A stretch of DNA of 64,000 nucleotides. It comes from Azospirillum sp. SYSU D00513. Its GTDB lineage: Bacteria; Pseudomonadota; Alphaproteobacteria; Azospirillales; Azospirillaceae. The position numbers were made by a program, and so were the translations under genes. Every line of letters starts with the position of its first letter. Position 1 is the first letter of the stretch. The stretch is taken from contig NZ_JAFIQV010000008.1 in the NCBI RefSeq assembly GCF_017356015.1, forward strand, positions 62,001 to 126,000. The letters run 5' to 3'. This document shows, piece by piece, positions 57,118 through 64,000 of the stretch. The notes beneath the pieces are model-generated. The model made no database searches. It was not told the origin of the DNA and saw only the letters and a list, made by a program, of their open reading frames with translations.

Positions 57118-57488
57118 CGAGGGCGCCAGCCGCAGGCCGGCCAGGCAGTAGCGCCGCCACCCCGCCCTATGCCCGACGGGCCGCGGGAAAGCCTTGACCC
57201 CTAGTGGTAAGGCGATGAGTCCCCTGGAACTTGGCGTCGATGGCGTCACGATGCCCTCGGCAAAAGTTTGCCCTGCCATCATTATTGGCCGAATAGAAAC
57301 TTTCTTCAAGATTGCGGTGGCGTAAAGCCATTCAACTCAACGCCCGGGGGCGTTGCCCGCGTTCGGCGAAGGGAAGCGGAGTCCCCTCGGGCCGGGAGTG
57401 GCGCAACGCGAAAGGGGTAACGTCTCTGGACGGTCGTGGGCCGCCCATGTGATAGTCGAGCGGCCGGACGGACGACAAGGTGACCGCC
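57118..57488. other. Intergenic region between divergent genes
   Basis: 371 bases between the protease and the lipoprotein, AT-richer near 57250-57330, where both promoters probably lie. CAACGCCC and GGGCGTTG form a palindrome at 57338-57355 with a 2-base centre. I see no gene or RNA family. Confidence 0.5.
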
Positions 57489-58094
57489 ATGCGCGTGACG
57501 ACTCTCCTGCTTTTTCCCCTAGCCGCTGGCCTGTCCGGCTGCGGTGCCGTCGCCTATCCGCTGGGCCTTGCCACTCCGGTGAACGCCACCTACGCCGCTC
57601 ACACCTATGCTGCACCGCCCTACGCCGTGCCGATGCTGGCTGTGCCGGCGGTCACCGTGCCCGTCTACCCCGGATCGGGGCCCCTCGACGGATCGACCGC
57701 GCCGGTCATTCTCGCTCCGGCCCCGTTGATGGCACCAGTGATGGCGGGTGCCCCCGCGGCCGCTTTCCCGATTCCGGCGGCCGTCGCCTCTGCAATGACC
57801 GTTCGGGGCACCGCCGTGCCCCCGGTCACCGCGGCTTCGGTCCTGTCCGCCCCGATCGCGGCAGCGCCCGCGCCCCCGACGCCCGCGCAGGCAACACTCA
57901 CGCAGGCAGCACCCTTCGTGCCGGCGCCGGGCGGGGCCTCCATTGGTACCCTGCCCCTTCAGTCGGCGCCCGCTCAGCCGGTCCCGCTTCTGGCGCCTCC
58001 AGATCAGGCGGCTCCGGTCCAGGCGGCCCCGATGGCGAGTTCCGTCGTCACCGTGCCGCTGATCGCCAGCCCGCCGGTCTATTACGTCCGCTGA
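57489..58094 (+). CDS. Ala/Pro/Val-rich lipoprotein, 201 aa
   Basis: A secreted lipoprotein. A signal peptide ends in a lipobox-like GLSGC (C16). The mature region is built of Ala, Pro, Val and Thr with short repeats (AAPAPP, APAQP) and no charged clusters, so it is probably extended along the cell wall. It ends with PLIASPPVYYVR. No family recognised. It is followed after 17 bases by a LysM protein, also exported, so the two likely work in the envelope together. Confidence 0.6.
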   Translation: MRVTTLLLFPLAAGLSGCGAVAYPLGLATPVNATYAAHTYAAPPYAVPMLAVPAVTVPVYPGSGPLDGSTAPVILAPAPLMAPVMAGAPAAAFPIPAAVASAMTVRGTAVPPVTAASVLSAPIAAAPAPPTPAQATLTQAAPFVPAPGGASIGTLPLQSAPAQPVPLLAPPDQAAPVQAAPMASSVVTVPLIASPPVYYVR

Positions 58095-58111
58095 CCGAGG
58101 ATCGTCCCGCG

Positions 58112-58531
58112 ATGAAAGCCGTTGTCCACAGTCCCGCCGCTCGGCTTCGGGCGACGCTGCCCGGCGCTTCTGTTCTGTCCCTGATGCTGTGCATGTCCGC
58201 AGGAGCCGGCGCGCAGACGCTCTATTATGCGGCACCGGTGCAGCCGGCGGCGGGCGGCGCCTCGGCCATCGTCGCGGCGCCCGGCGTCGTCATGCTGGTG
58301 CCGCCCGTGTCGACGGTGCCGCACCTCGCGGCCACGCCCGTCGGCAGGTACGCTCCGGTTGCGGGCACGGTGCATCCGGCGGTGCGGAGCTTCTACCAGG
58401 TGAAGAAAGGCGGGACGCTGGCCGACGTCTCCCGGAAGACCAGCGTGCCCCTGGAGGACATCCTCCGCCTCAACCCGCTGCTCAGTCCGCAGGCCCGCCT
58501 GAACGCCGGGACGCTGGTCGGCTTGCCCTGA
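58112..58531 (+). CDS. Exported protein with C-terminal LysM domain
   Basis: A 139-residue protein with a signal peptide (hydrophobic core LPGASVLSLMLCMSAGAGA) and a C-terminal LysM domain (about 94-139: FYQVKKGGTLADVSRK, LEDILRLNPLL), which binds peptidoglycan. Between them is an Ala/Pro/Val-rich stretch like that of the preceding lipoprotein. GAGG lies 12 bases before the ATG. It is the second of three exported proteins in a row. Confidence 0.78.
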   Translation: MKAVVHSPAARLRATLPGASVLSLMLCMSAGAGAQTLYYAAPVQPAAGGASAIVAAPGVVMLVPPVSTVPHLAATPVGRYAPVAGTVHPAVRSFYQVKKGGTLADVSRKTSVPLEDILRLNPLLSPQARLNAGTLVGLP

Positions 58532-58568
58532 CCGGATCCGCCCGGAGGATAGCTTGAGGGACCCACCC

Positions 58569-59027
58569 ATGCGCCTTGTACCGCTCCTTGTCAGGCGCCG
58601 CTTTCTCGCCGCCACGGCCCTGACCCTGCTGGCCGGCTGCGTGGTGCGCCCGCCGGAGCCTGCCGGTCTGCTCGTCCCCGCGCGGGTCATCCCGATCGGC
58701 GCCGGCCGGGACGACGTGGTCGGCCTGCTCGGCCCGCCGGCCAGGGGGCCGGTCTTCGACCGCTACAGCAACCTGTCGGAGATGGTCTACAGCTTTCCCT
58801 TCCCGGCTATCCGTGGGGAAACCCGCTTCCCCGACGGCACGACGCGGGTGGAAATGGTGGACCGCATCCATCTTTTCTTCGACCGGAAGAACAAGCTGGA
58901 CCGCATGGCCTACCGCACCGACCGCTATTACCCGAGCGTGACCGATCTGCGGATCGACCAGATCACGATTCTTCCCCACCGGATCGATCCGGACGGGCGG
59001 GTGCTGCCCCTTGTCGCCCAGCCCTGA
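58569..59027 (+). CDS. Lipoprotein, 152 aa, SmpA/BamE-like in outline
   Basis: A lipoprotein of 152 residues with lipobox LLAGC. The mature domain has a glycine loop (GAGRDDVVGLLGPPARG) that is typical of BamE/SmpA/OmlA-like folds, followed by beta strands rich in aromatic and charged residues (MVYSFPFP, RIHLFFDRKNKLDRM). A TTG five codons upstream (58554) with GGAGG at the right distance could be the true start. The fold is a suggestion from the pattern, not a firm call. Confidence 0.68.
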   Translation: MRLVPLLVRRRFLAATALTLLAGCVVRPPEPAGLLVPARVIPIGAGRDDVVGLLGPPARGPVFDRYSNLSEMVYSFPFPAIRGETRFPDGTTRVEMVDRIHLFFDRKNKLDRMAYRTDRYYPSVTDLRIDQITILPHRIDPDGRVLPLVAQP

Positions 59028-59033
59028 GGCCGG

Positions 59034-59918
59034 TCAGGCGCCGGCGAGCGTGATGGTGTAAGCCAAGCTCCGCTCCTCGCCGGGAGGGATGTGCATCAGC
59101 CCCGGCTTGTCGCGGAACTCCCTGTCGAAGTCCTCGGGGGAGGCATGGCCGCGCCAGGGTTCGATGCAGAGGAAGTCGCCGCCCGGCTTCGACCAGATCC
59201 CCAGCTCCTCGAAGCCGTCCCAGGACAGGATGATGGCGGGGGTGCCCGGCGCGCCGTAGCGTACCGACCGGCTGGCCGGCCGGTCCAGGATCACGGCGTC
59301 CTCGGCGAAGAGGGACTCATCCAACGGCAGACGCCGCCCCTGGACCGGCGTCGGGAAGCCCTCTTCCCGCAGCAGGCCACCCCGCACCCGACGGATCGGG
59401 GCGGTTTCCTCCTCGGAAAAGAGCAGCTCGTGCGCCGTCTTCGGCACGCCGTCCAGCAGCGGCCAACGGAAGGCCGGATGGACGCCGAGCGAGGCGGGAA
59501 GCACCGTGGCGCCGGGGTTGAAAACAGTGTGGCGGATGGTCAGCGACTCCTCCGCCAGCGTGAAGGCCAGCTCCAGCCGGAAGGCGAAAGGGTAGAGCGC
59601 CCGGCTCGCCTCGTCGTCGGTCAGAACGAGACGGCAGGCGTGCGGCCCGCGCTCCATCCAAGCGAAGCGCCGGTCACGGGCGAAGCCGTGCTGAGTCATG
59701 CGGTGGGCCGTGCCCTCGTGCAGCAGCCGGTCATCCTTCAGCCGTCCGACGATGGGGAACAGAACCGGCGCGTGGCGCGGCCAGGCCGGGCCGGCCTGCC
59801 ACAGCAGCTCCTGTCCTGCGGCGTCGCGCAGCGAGCACAGCTCGGCCCCGTCCGCCTTGACCGTGGCGGAGAGCCGCCCGCCCTCCATGCGCCAGACGTC
59901 GAGTCCATCCCCGTTCAT
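59034..59918 (-). CDS. Aldose 1-epimerase (galactose mutarotase family)
   Basis: A sugar mutarotase of 294 residues, cytoplasmic. The family's key segments are present: FPIVGRLKDDRLLHEG near 54, QHGFARDRRFAW with the catalytic histidine, SLGVHPAFRWPL near 145 and the C-terminal CIEPWRGHASP with the general base. It resembles the YeaD/LacX-like branch. Its sugar is unknown. It starts at the ATG at 59918; the frame is open for another 300 codons but the content is unrelated. It is convergent with the lipoprotein, with a gap of six bases. Confidence 0.87.
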   Translation of the reverse strand: MNGDGLDVWRMEGGRLSATVKADGAELCSLRDAAGQELLWQAGPAWPRHAPVLFPIVGRLKDDRLLHEGTAHRMTQHGFARDRRFAWMERGPHACRLVLTDDEASRALYPFAFRLELAFTLAEESLTIRHTVFNPGATVLPASLGVHPAFRWPLLDGVPKTAHELLFSEEETAPIRRVRGGLLREEGFPTPVQGRRLPLDESLFAEDAVILDRPASRSVRYGAPGTPAIILSWDGFEELGIWSKPGGDFLCIEPWRGHASPEDFDREFRDKPGLMHIPPGEERSLAYTITLAGA

Positions 59919-60134
59919 GCCGATCCTCCCCTTCGAACCCGTGTGCGCCGGAAGCCTTTTGCGCCAGGGGCCATTCTGGACAAAAGCCGCGTCACCGGAA
60001 ACGCCGAATTGCCGGTAACGGATCAGCGGGGCAGCCAGCGCGGAGCGCGGGATTCGACCGGAGGGAAGCACGTGATGGTTGCTCATGCGTGCGGCACGCA
60101 TTATCAGTGGGTGGTGCCTTGCGCGGAGGAATCG

Positions 60135-60542
60135 ATGGATAGGTTGCCGGTCGACTACGGTCAGTTTGCAATCCTCATCATCGAGGACCAGCCTTTCGTC
60201 CGAAGGATCATCGCGCAGATCCTGTCGCAGATCGGATTCCGCACGATCATCGAAGCGGAGGACGGCGAAAGCGGCCTTCAGGCCTGCATCCGCTCCAAAC
60301 CCGACCTGATCCTCTGCGACATCGACATGAAGCCGGTCTCCGGGCTCGACTTCCTGGCCAGCCTGCGCGCCAGCGCGGAGGTTGCGAACCCCCGCACGCC
60401 CGTGGTCTTCCTGACCAACCACACCGAATCGGAAATCGTGAAGCGGGGCATGGCGCTGGGTGTCAACGGATTCGTGGTCAAGCCGCCCTCGCTGGGCGCC
60501 TTGAAGGAGCGGGTGGACCGCCTGCTCCCCGCGCCCGTCTGA
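60135..60542 (+). CDS. Response regulator receiver protein (CheY-like)
   Basis: A stand-alone receiver of 135 residues. The acid pair is in LIIEDQP, the acceptor is D62 in LILCDIDMKP, the threonine is in VVFLTNH and the lysine in VVKPP. The ATG at 60135 has GAGGA at the right place; a longer version from about 60075 is less likely. Its helix 4/strand 5 face is typical of regulators that control motility or c-di-GMP enzymes. The lipoprotein gene begins nine bases later. Confidence 0.87.
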   Translation: MDRLPVDYGQFAILIIEDQPFVRRIIAQILSQIGFRTIIEAEDGESGLQACIRSKPDLILCDIDMKPVSGLDFLASLRASAEVANPRTPVVFLTNHTESEIVKRGMALGVNGFVVKPPSLGALKERVDRLLPAPV

Positions 60543-60551
60543 GAGGCCGCC

Positions 60552-60884
60552 ATGCTCCGTGGTGCCATTCCCGTCCTGTTGGGCTGCCTTCTGCTGGCCG
60601 GCTGCTCCGGCGAGCCGTCGGAGGCGGACATGCGCGCGCTGGTCGAAGGCTTCATGCGCACGGCCGTGCAGGGGAAGGGGCAGGGCGCCTTCACGAAGTT
60701 CGAGGCCTTCCGCAAGCAGGGCTGCGTGGACAGCAAGGACAAGCCCGGCTCCTACGACTGCTACTACGCCGCAACCTTCGAGGCGCGCGAGGGCCGCAAG
60801 GCCCTGACCGTGAACGGCAAGGGCCGCTTCTGGCACGACGGCAAGCGGCTCGCCTTCGAGGATCTGGGCGCCCAGCCGCGCTGA
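60552..60884 (+). CDS. Small lipoprotein, 110 aa
   Basis: A lipoprotein of 110 residues with signal peptide and lipobox LLAGC (C18). The mature part has two cysteines about nine residues apart (QGCVDSK and DCYYA) that may form a disulfide, and a basic C-terminal half. It is unknown to me. It lies nine bases after the receiver gene on the same strand and probably shares its transcript. Confidence 0.68.
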   Translation: MLRGAIPVLLGCLLLAGCSGEPSEADMRALVEGFMRTAVQGKGQGAFTKFEAFRKQGCVDSKDKPGSYDCYYAATFEAREGRKALTVNGKGRFWHDGKRLAFEDLGAQPR

Positions 60885-60912
60885 ACGCCCGGATTCATGG
60901 CGCGGGCGGCGG

Positions 60913-61356
60913 TCAGACCGCCCCGATCTCCGCCGAAAAACGCTCGAAGAAGGCCGTGATGACGCGGTCGGCCTTGGCCTGAACCAGCTTCACCGCCATG
61001 CGCCCCACGGCACCCCCCAGCGCCGCTTCAAGCGTGTAGGATAGGTGCGTGTGCCCGTCCGCCTCCTCCAGCGTCACGCGGGCCTGCCCCTTGACCATCC
61101 CGGCCAACCCGCCGCTTCCCTCCGCCAGCAGCAGATAGGAGCGCGGCGCCTCGACCGGGTCGAGATGCAGCTTTCCCGAAAAGCGCGCCTTCAGCGGCCC
61201 GACCGAGGCGCGGACACGCGCCGTGTAGTCGGTCGGCGACAGCCGCTCCATCTCCTCCAGTACCGGAATGCAGCGCATCAGCACCGCCGGGTCGCACAAG
61301 GCCGTGAACACCCGGTCGCGCCCCGCCGGAATCCGGTATTCCCCCCTCAGTTCCAT
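60913..61356 (-). CDS. CoxG-like SRPBCC protein
   Basis: A 147-residue polyketide-cyclase/START-fold (SRPBCC) protein. The N-terminal MELRGEYRIPAGRDRVFTAL and the C-terminal GGAVGRMAVKLVQAKADRVI match the CoxG family, known as an accessory of molybdenum CO-dehydrogenase-type enzymes but also widespread alone. No cox genes are adjacent, so its role here is open. It is convergent with the small lipoprotein. Confidence 0.82.
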   Translation of the reverse strand: MELRGEYRIPAGRDRVFTALCDPAVLMRCIPVLEEMERLSPTDYTARVRASVGPLKARFSGKLHLDPVEAPRSYLLLAEGSGGLAGMVKGQARVTLEEADGHTHLSYTLEAALGGAVGRMAVKLVQAKADRVITAFFERFSAEIGAV

Positions 61357-61631
61357 GGGTCCTCCCTTACCGCCGACCCTAACAGGTGGGGACGGGATTC
61401 CGGCACGCCACCCCGTTCGGACGGGGTAGGGGCGGCAGGAACGATGCTGGAGGTGACAGCGTATGCTACAACATGTTACCCGTCATGGTGGATTGGACTG
61501 AGCCTTGAGTGCTGCTCGGTTGAGGAAAGAAGCGGCGTAAAGGGCCGTTCAGGTCCGCCGCCTCTTGTCCTGCTCCGCTTGCTCAGGGGCATGCCAGAGA
61601 ATTTCTGCTGGAAATGGATTGCACGGTAAAC

Positions 61632-62051
61632 ATGAACATCACATCGAAAATCCGAGTGACTGCCGCTTTCCTTCTGCCCGTATTGATGCTGCCGGCGATG
61701 GCCATTGCTTCCCCGGAAGAAAGCTATTCGGTCCGGTTCAGCCAGTGTATGGATCGAAGCGGCGGCGTCACGTCGGAGATGCTCGACTGCATTTCCGCGG
61801 AGCATGAACGGCAGGACGCGCTGCTTAATGTTGCTTACAAGGCAGCCATGAAGGCCGCCGAGGAGACGGACCCGGCCCGGAGCAAGGAACTGCGGGACGT
61901 CCAAAGGACATGGTTGAAGTACCGCGAATTGAAATGCGGTTTTGAGGCCGGAGCTGGGGGCACCATTGCCATCGTCAACGCGGCATCCTGCAATCTTGCG
62001 ATGACGGCCGAGCGAGCAAAAGAATTGGAACACATCGCCGAGGTCTATTGA
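61632..62051 (+). CDS. LprI/DUF1311-like periplasmic protein
   Basis: An exported protein of 139 residues. The signal peptide (about 1-26) ends at MAIAS. Four cysteines (QCMD, LDCIS, KCGF, ASCNL) and the helices DALLNVAYKAAMKAA and QRTWLKYRELKCGFEAG match the LprI/YecT-like DUF1311 family. Characterised members inhibit lysozyme or act in the envelope. The ATG at 61632 lacks a good ribosome-binding site; a frame 6 codons longer begins at 61614. GC content is lower than its neighbours. The Mrr-like gene follows after 77 bases. Confidence 0.75.
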   Translation: MNITSKIRVTAAFLLPVLMLPAMAIASPEESYSVRFSQCMDRSGGVTSEMLDCISAEHERQDALLNVAYKAAMKAAEETDPARSKELRDVQRTWLKYRELKCGFEAGAGGTIAIVNAASCNLAMTAERAKELEHIAEVY

Positions 62052-62128
62052 GACGCATAGGTCTTCACAGCGAACACCAGCATGATGAAGGACCGCATCA
62101 GAGCGGTGCCGCGCGAACAGGACTTACT

Positions 62129-63058
62129 ATGGCACTACCCGATTTCCAGACCGTGATGCTTCCGGTGCTGCGCGTTTCCGCCGAGGGCGAGGTGCGCACG
62201 ACCGATTTCGTGGAGCGGCTTGCGGACTCCTTCGGCCTGACGGCGGAGGAGCGGTCGCAACTGCTGCCCTCCGGCCGGCAGACCACTTTTGCCAACCGCG
62301 TCCATTGGTCCATCGCCTATCTGGGCAAGGCCGGACTGGTCGAGCGCACGCGCCGTGCGCATTACCGCATCACGGAACGTGGCCGGGAGGTGCTGGCCAA
62401 CCCGCCGGACCGCATCGACATCAAGTTTCTGACGCGCTTCCCCGATTTCCAGCGTTTCCGCGAAGCGGAAGCGGAGGCCGTGACCGGTGGCGACGCCGAG
62501 ATCCCGGTGGCCGAGGCTGGGATCATTTCCGTGCTGACGCCGGATGAGGTGATGCGGGGTGCGCACCGGCAGCTTGAGGCGGCGCTGGCCGATGACCTGC
62601 TCCAGCGCGTCCGCACCGGAACGCCCGCTTTCTTCGAAAGCCTCGTGGTCCGCCTGCTCATTGCGATGGGTTATGGCGGCTCGGTTGCCGACATGGACAA
62701 GGCGCTGGTCGGGGGCAGCGGGGATGGCGGCGTGGACGGGGTCATCGACCAGGACCCTCTTGGTCTGGACCGGATCTATGTCCAGGCAAAGCGCTATGCG
62801 GAAGGCAACACCGTCGGTGCCGGAGCAATCCGTGACTTCTTCGGCAGCCTGGACCGCTTCAAGGCCAGTAAGGGATTGTTCGTCACCACCTCGACCTTCT
62901 CTCCCTCCGCCCGCGAAACCGCCGATCTTCTGAGCAAGCGCATTGTCCTGATCGACGGCACGCAGTTCGCCCGGCTCATGATCCGGCACGGCGTCGGGTG
63001 CCGGGTCGAGGAGGTGCTTCACATCAAGAAGCTGGACGAGGAATTCTTCGAACCCTGA
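62129..63058 (+). CDS. Mrr-like restriction endonuclease
   Basis: A DNA nuclease of 309 residues of the type IV restriction class that cuts methylated DNA. An N-terminal winged-helix region (about 5-90, with VHWSIAYLGKAGLVERTRRA) precedes a PD-(D/E)xK-type domain (about 165-300): GGSGDGGVDGVIDQ and YVQAKRY hold the acid and the Q-x-K of the Mrr_cat fold, and KGLFVTTSTFSPSA follows. I see no methylase or specificity subunit next to it. ATG at 62129 is behind AGGA; a TTG-started longer form at 62048 is less likely. Confidence 0.88.
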   Translation: MALPDFQTVMLPVLRVSAEGEVRTTDFVERLADSFGLTAEERSQLLPSGRQTTFANRVHWSIAYLGKAGLVERTRRAHYRITERGREVLANPPDRIDIKFLTRFPDFQRFREAEAEAVTGGDAEIPVAEAGIISVLTPDEVMRGAHRQLEAALADDLLQRVRTGTPAFFESLVVRLLIAMGYGGSVADMDKALVGGSGDGGVDGVIDQDPLGLDRIYVQAKRYAEGNTVGAGAIRDFFGSLDRFKASKGLFVTTSTFSPSARETADLLSKRIVLIDGTQFARLMIRHGVGCRVEEVLHIKKLDEEFFEP

Positions 63059-63184
63059 CCAGCACAGGAAAGACGGACGAAGCGCGCAGGGAAGAGGTTC
63101 CTGCGCGATGGCGCGGGACTTTGCATCTGGCCTGCGGAGCCGCCGGGCTCGTGTGCTTCAGAACATTTACATGGGGAAGAGAGG

Positions 63185-63260
63185 TGGTGCCCAGGGACGG
63201 AGTCGAACCGCCGACACGGGGATTTTCAGTCCCCTGCTCTACCAACTGAGCTACCTGGGC
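63185..63260 (-). tRNA. tRNA-Phe(GAA)
   Basis: A 76-base cloverleaf on the minus strand with encoded CCA. The acceptor is GCCCAGG paired with CCTGGGC, the anticodon loop is TGAAAAT giving GAA, and the T arm is GGCGGTTCGACTCCGTC. A promoter-like pair lies upstream at 63309-63337. Confidence 0.96.
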
Positions 63261-63308
63261 ATCCTGGCCGGCGGGGCGTTTCGTCCGCTGCGGCGTGGTG
63301 TGGGCGGT

Positions 63309-63337
63309 CTTATAGGGAAGATTTTTGGGTCTGTCTA
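63309..63337 (-). promoter_or_regulatory. Promoter of tRNA-Phe
   Basis: On the minus strand, TAGACA (complement of 63332-63337) and TATAAG (complement of 63309-63314) are spaced by 17 bases, about 50 bases before the tRNA. Confidence 0.65.
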
Positions 63338-63351
63338 GCCAAAGCTTTTGC

Positions 63352-63380
63352 TTGCGCTCCCGGAAAAACGCCGGTAAATA
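63352..63380 (+). promoter_or_regulatory. Promoter of tRNA-Glu
   Basis: TTGCGC at 63352-63357 and TAAATA at 63375-63380, spacer 17 bases, about 20 bases before the tRNA. It is divergent from the tRNA-Phe promoter. Confidence 0.6.
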
Positions 63381-63399
63381 CCCGGCCCACGGCGACGAC

Positions 63400-63475
63400 G
63401 TCCCCATCGTCTAGAGGCCTAGGACACCGCCCTTTCACGGCGGCGACACGAGTTCGAATCTCGTTGGGGACGCCA
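63400..63475 (+). tRNA. tRNA-Glu(TTC)
   Basis: A 76-base cloverleaf with encoded CCA. The acceptor is GTCCCCA paired with TGGGGAC, the anticodon loop is CTTTCAC giving TTC, and the T arm is CGAGTTCGAATCTCG. It is a substrate of MnmA, encoded 16 kb to the left. Confidence 0.96.
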
Positions 63476-63805
63476 CCTTCCACGTTGCAACCGCACGGTG
63501 CCGATTTCTCGATCGGTGAAGGTCCCGAAGCCTCCTTCTGCCCTTTCGCGTTCTTCAGTCCTTGGGCGTTTATTGCTCCGATGCTAGGGCGGTCACATTC
63601 GACTGTTTTAGTTGGGTGAGGAACGGCACGCCTTCGCGCATCGGCGAAGCGCCCCTTCGATGGCCGTGCCTTTGATCACCGCCCTTGCCGCCATCCGCTT
63701 TTCCGGGGTTGGAAGCGGTCGCCATTGCGTCCGGCCCGTGATCCGGAAAGAGTGGATGCCGTTTCGGTGGCACCTTCCGCCGCTGTCTTCCCTCGAGATC
63801 GGATC
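63476..63805. other. Gene-free stretch between tRNA-Glu and the last gene
   Basis: 330 bases. The part after the tRNA is AT-richer (63480-63620). I see no terminator hairpin with T-run, no repeat of the tRNA end and no supported gene. A mobile-element border is possible but has no evidence. Confidence 0.4.
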
Positions 63806-64000
63806 ATGAGCGCGTACCAATATTACGAGTTCCTGGCCGTAGACCGGCCGCTCGACGCCGGGGACCAAGCTCAGCTGCGGGCCATCTCGTCGCGGGCACG
63901 GATCACCGCGCATGGCTTCGCCAACCAGTATGACTGGGGCGATCTGTCGGGCGATCCCGTGGAGATGATGACGCGATGGTTCGACCTGCACGTCCATGTC
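63806..64000 (+). CDS. Conserved hypothetical protein (3' end outside window)
   Basis: The first 65 codons of a longer gene run off the window end. The N-terminus MSAYQYYEFLAVDRPL and the following segment QLRAISSRARITAHGF and YDWGDLSGDPVEMM match the start of a large uncharacterised protein family I know from actinobacteria and proteobacteria, often encoded near SWIM zinc-finger proteins. The function is unknown and the rest of the protein is not visible. The ATG follows GAGATCGG. Confidence 0.7.
   Translation, partial: MSAYQYYEFLAVDRPLDAGDQAQLRAISSRARITAHGFANQYDWGDLSGDPVEMMTRWFDLHVHV

Overview
The window is about 64 kb of very GC-rich chromosomal DNA with dense, mostly uninterrupted genes on both strands. 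The gene set suggests an alphaproteobacterium of the Rhodospirillales, most like Azospirillum. The pointers are a type-2 (Rhodospirillum-like periplasmic) PHB depolymerase, phosphatidylcholine synthase, an Rrf2/IscR-led isc-type cluster with a zinc-finger HscB, GlnE, many hybrid kinases and GGDEF/EAL proteins, and the 41-residue form of ribosomal protein L36. This assignment comes from family knowledge and was not checked by a search.

Layout. 1-4.4 kb: polyamine ABC transporter (ATPase, two permeases) followed by agmatine deiminase. 4.4-11 kb: PHB depolymerase, small unknown proteins, a beta-hydroxyacid dehydrogenase, a short-chain dehydrogenase and a hybrid sensor kinase. 11-24.5 kb: double cold-shock protein, a six-module hybrid kinase, chemotaxis receptor, an unknown helical protein, a class II glutamine amidotransferase, a cyclase-FHA fusion, a Bcr/CflA-type efflux pump, MepA and a methyltransferase. 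24.5-31.7 kb: rpmJ, phosphatidylcholine synthase, lytic transglycosylase, a GlcD-like flavoprotein, Sua5, a ParA-like ATPase, a PhyH-like dioxygenase and a Bcp peroxiredoxin. 31.7-41.4 kb: glnE, a giant AsmA/YhdP-like protein, tyrS, anmK and a compact structured small-peptide locus. 41.4-47.5 kb: a hydrolase, then cysE-iscR-desulfurase-hscB-fdx-mnmA and two identical tRNA-Met genes. 47.5-56 kb: a lower-GC stretch with a phage-type PBECR3-like protein, a LysE exporter, two GGDEF proteins, a tiny membrane protein, a receiver protein, the wreck of a kinase/receiver pair and a SPOR transglycosylase. 56-64 kb: trypsin-like protease, a run of lipoproteins, aldose epimerase, receiver protein, CoxG-like protein, LprI-like protein, Mrr-like nuclease, divergent tRNA-Phe and tRNA-Glu, and the start of a large conserved protein of unknown function.

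How genes work together. Uptake of polyamines and deimination of agmatine are adjacent. The isc-type cluster supplies sulfur, a regulator, a co-chaperone and a ferredoxin, and leads into sulfur-dependent tRNA thiolation (MnmA) just before tRNA genes. However, iscU, iscA and hscA are absent from it, and the HscB J-domain has DPD instead of HPD. Cell-wall turnover is spread over MepA, two transglycosylases, AnmK and an LprI-like inhibitor. Signalling proteins are unusually frequent.

The most interesting locus is at about 41.13-41.41 kb. A 26-28 residue cationic peptide gene has its Shine-Dalgarno sequence inside a 13-bp perfect inverted repeat whose other arm lies downstream of the stop codon. 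It has a promoter-like sequence in front and a second promoter-like sequence facing back into it. This layout recalls fold-back-controlled type I toxin mRNAs. I found no CRISPR array, no insertion sequence and no complete prophage.
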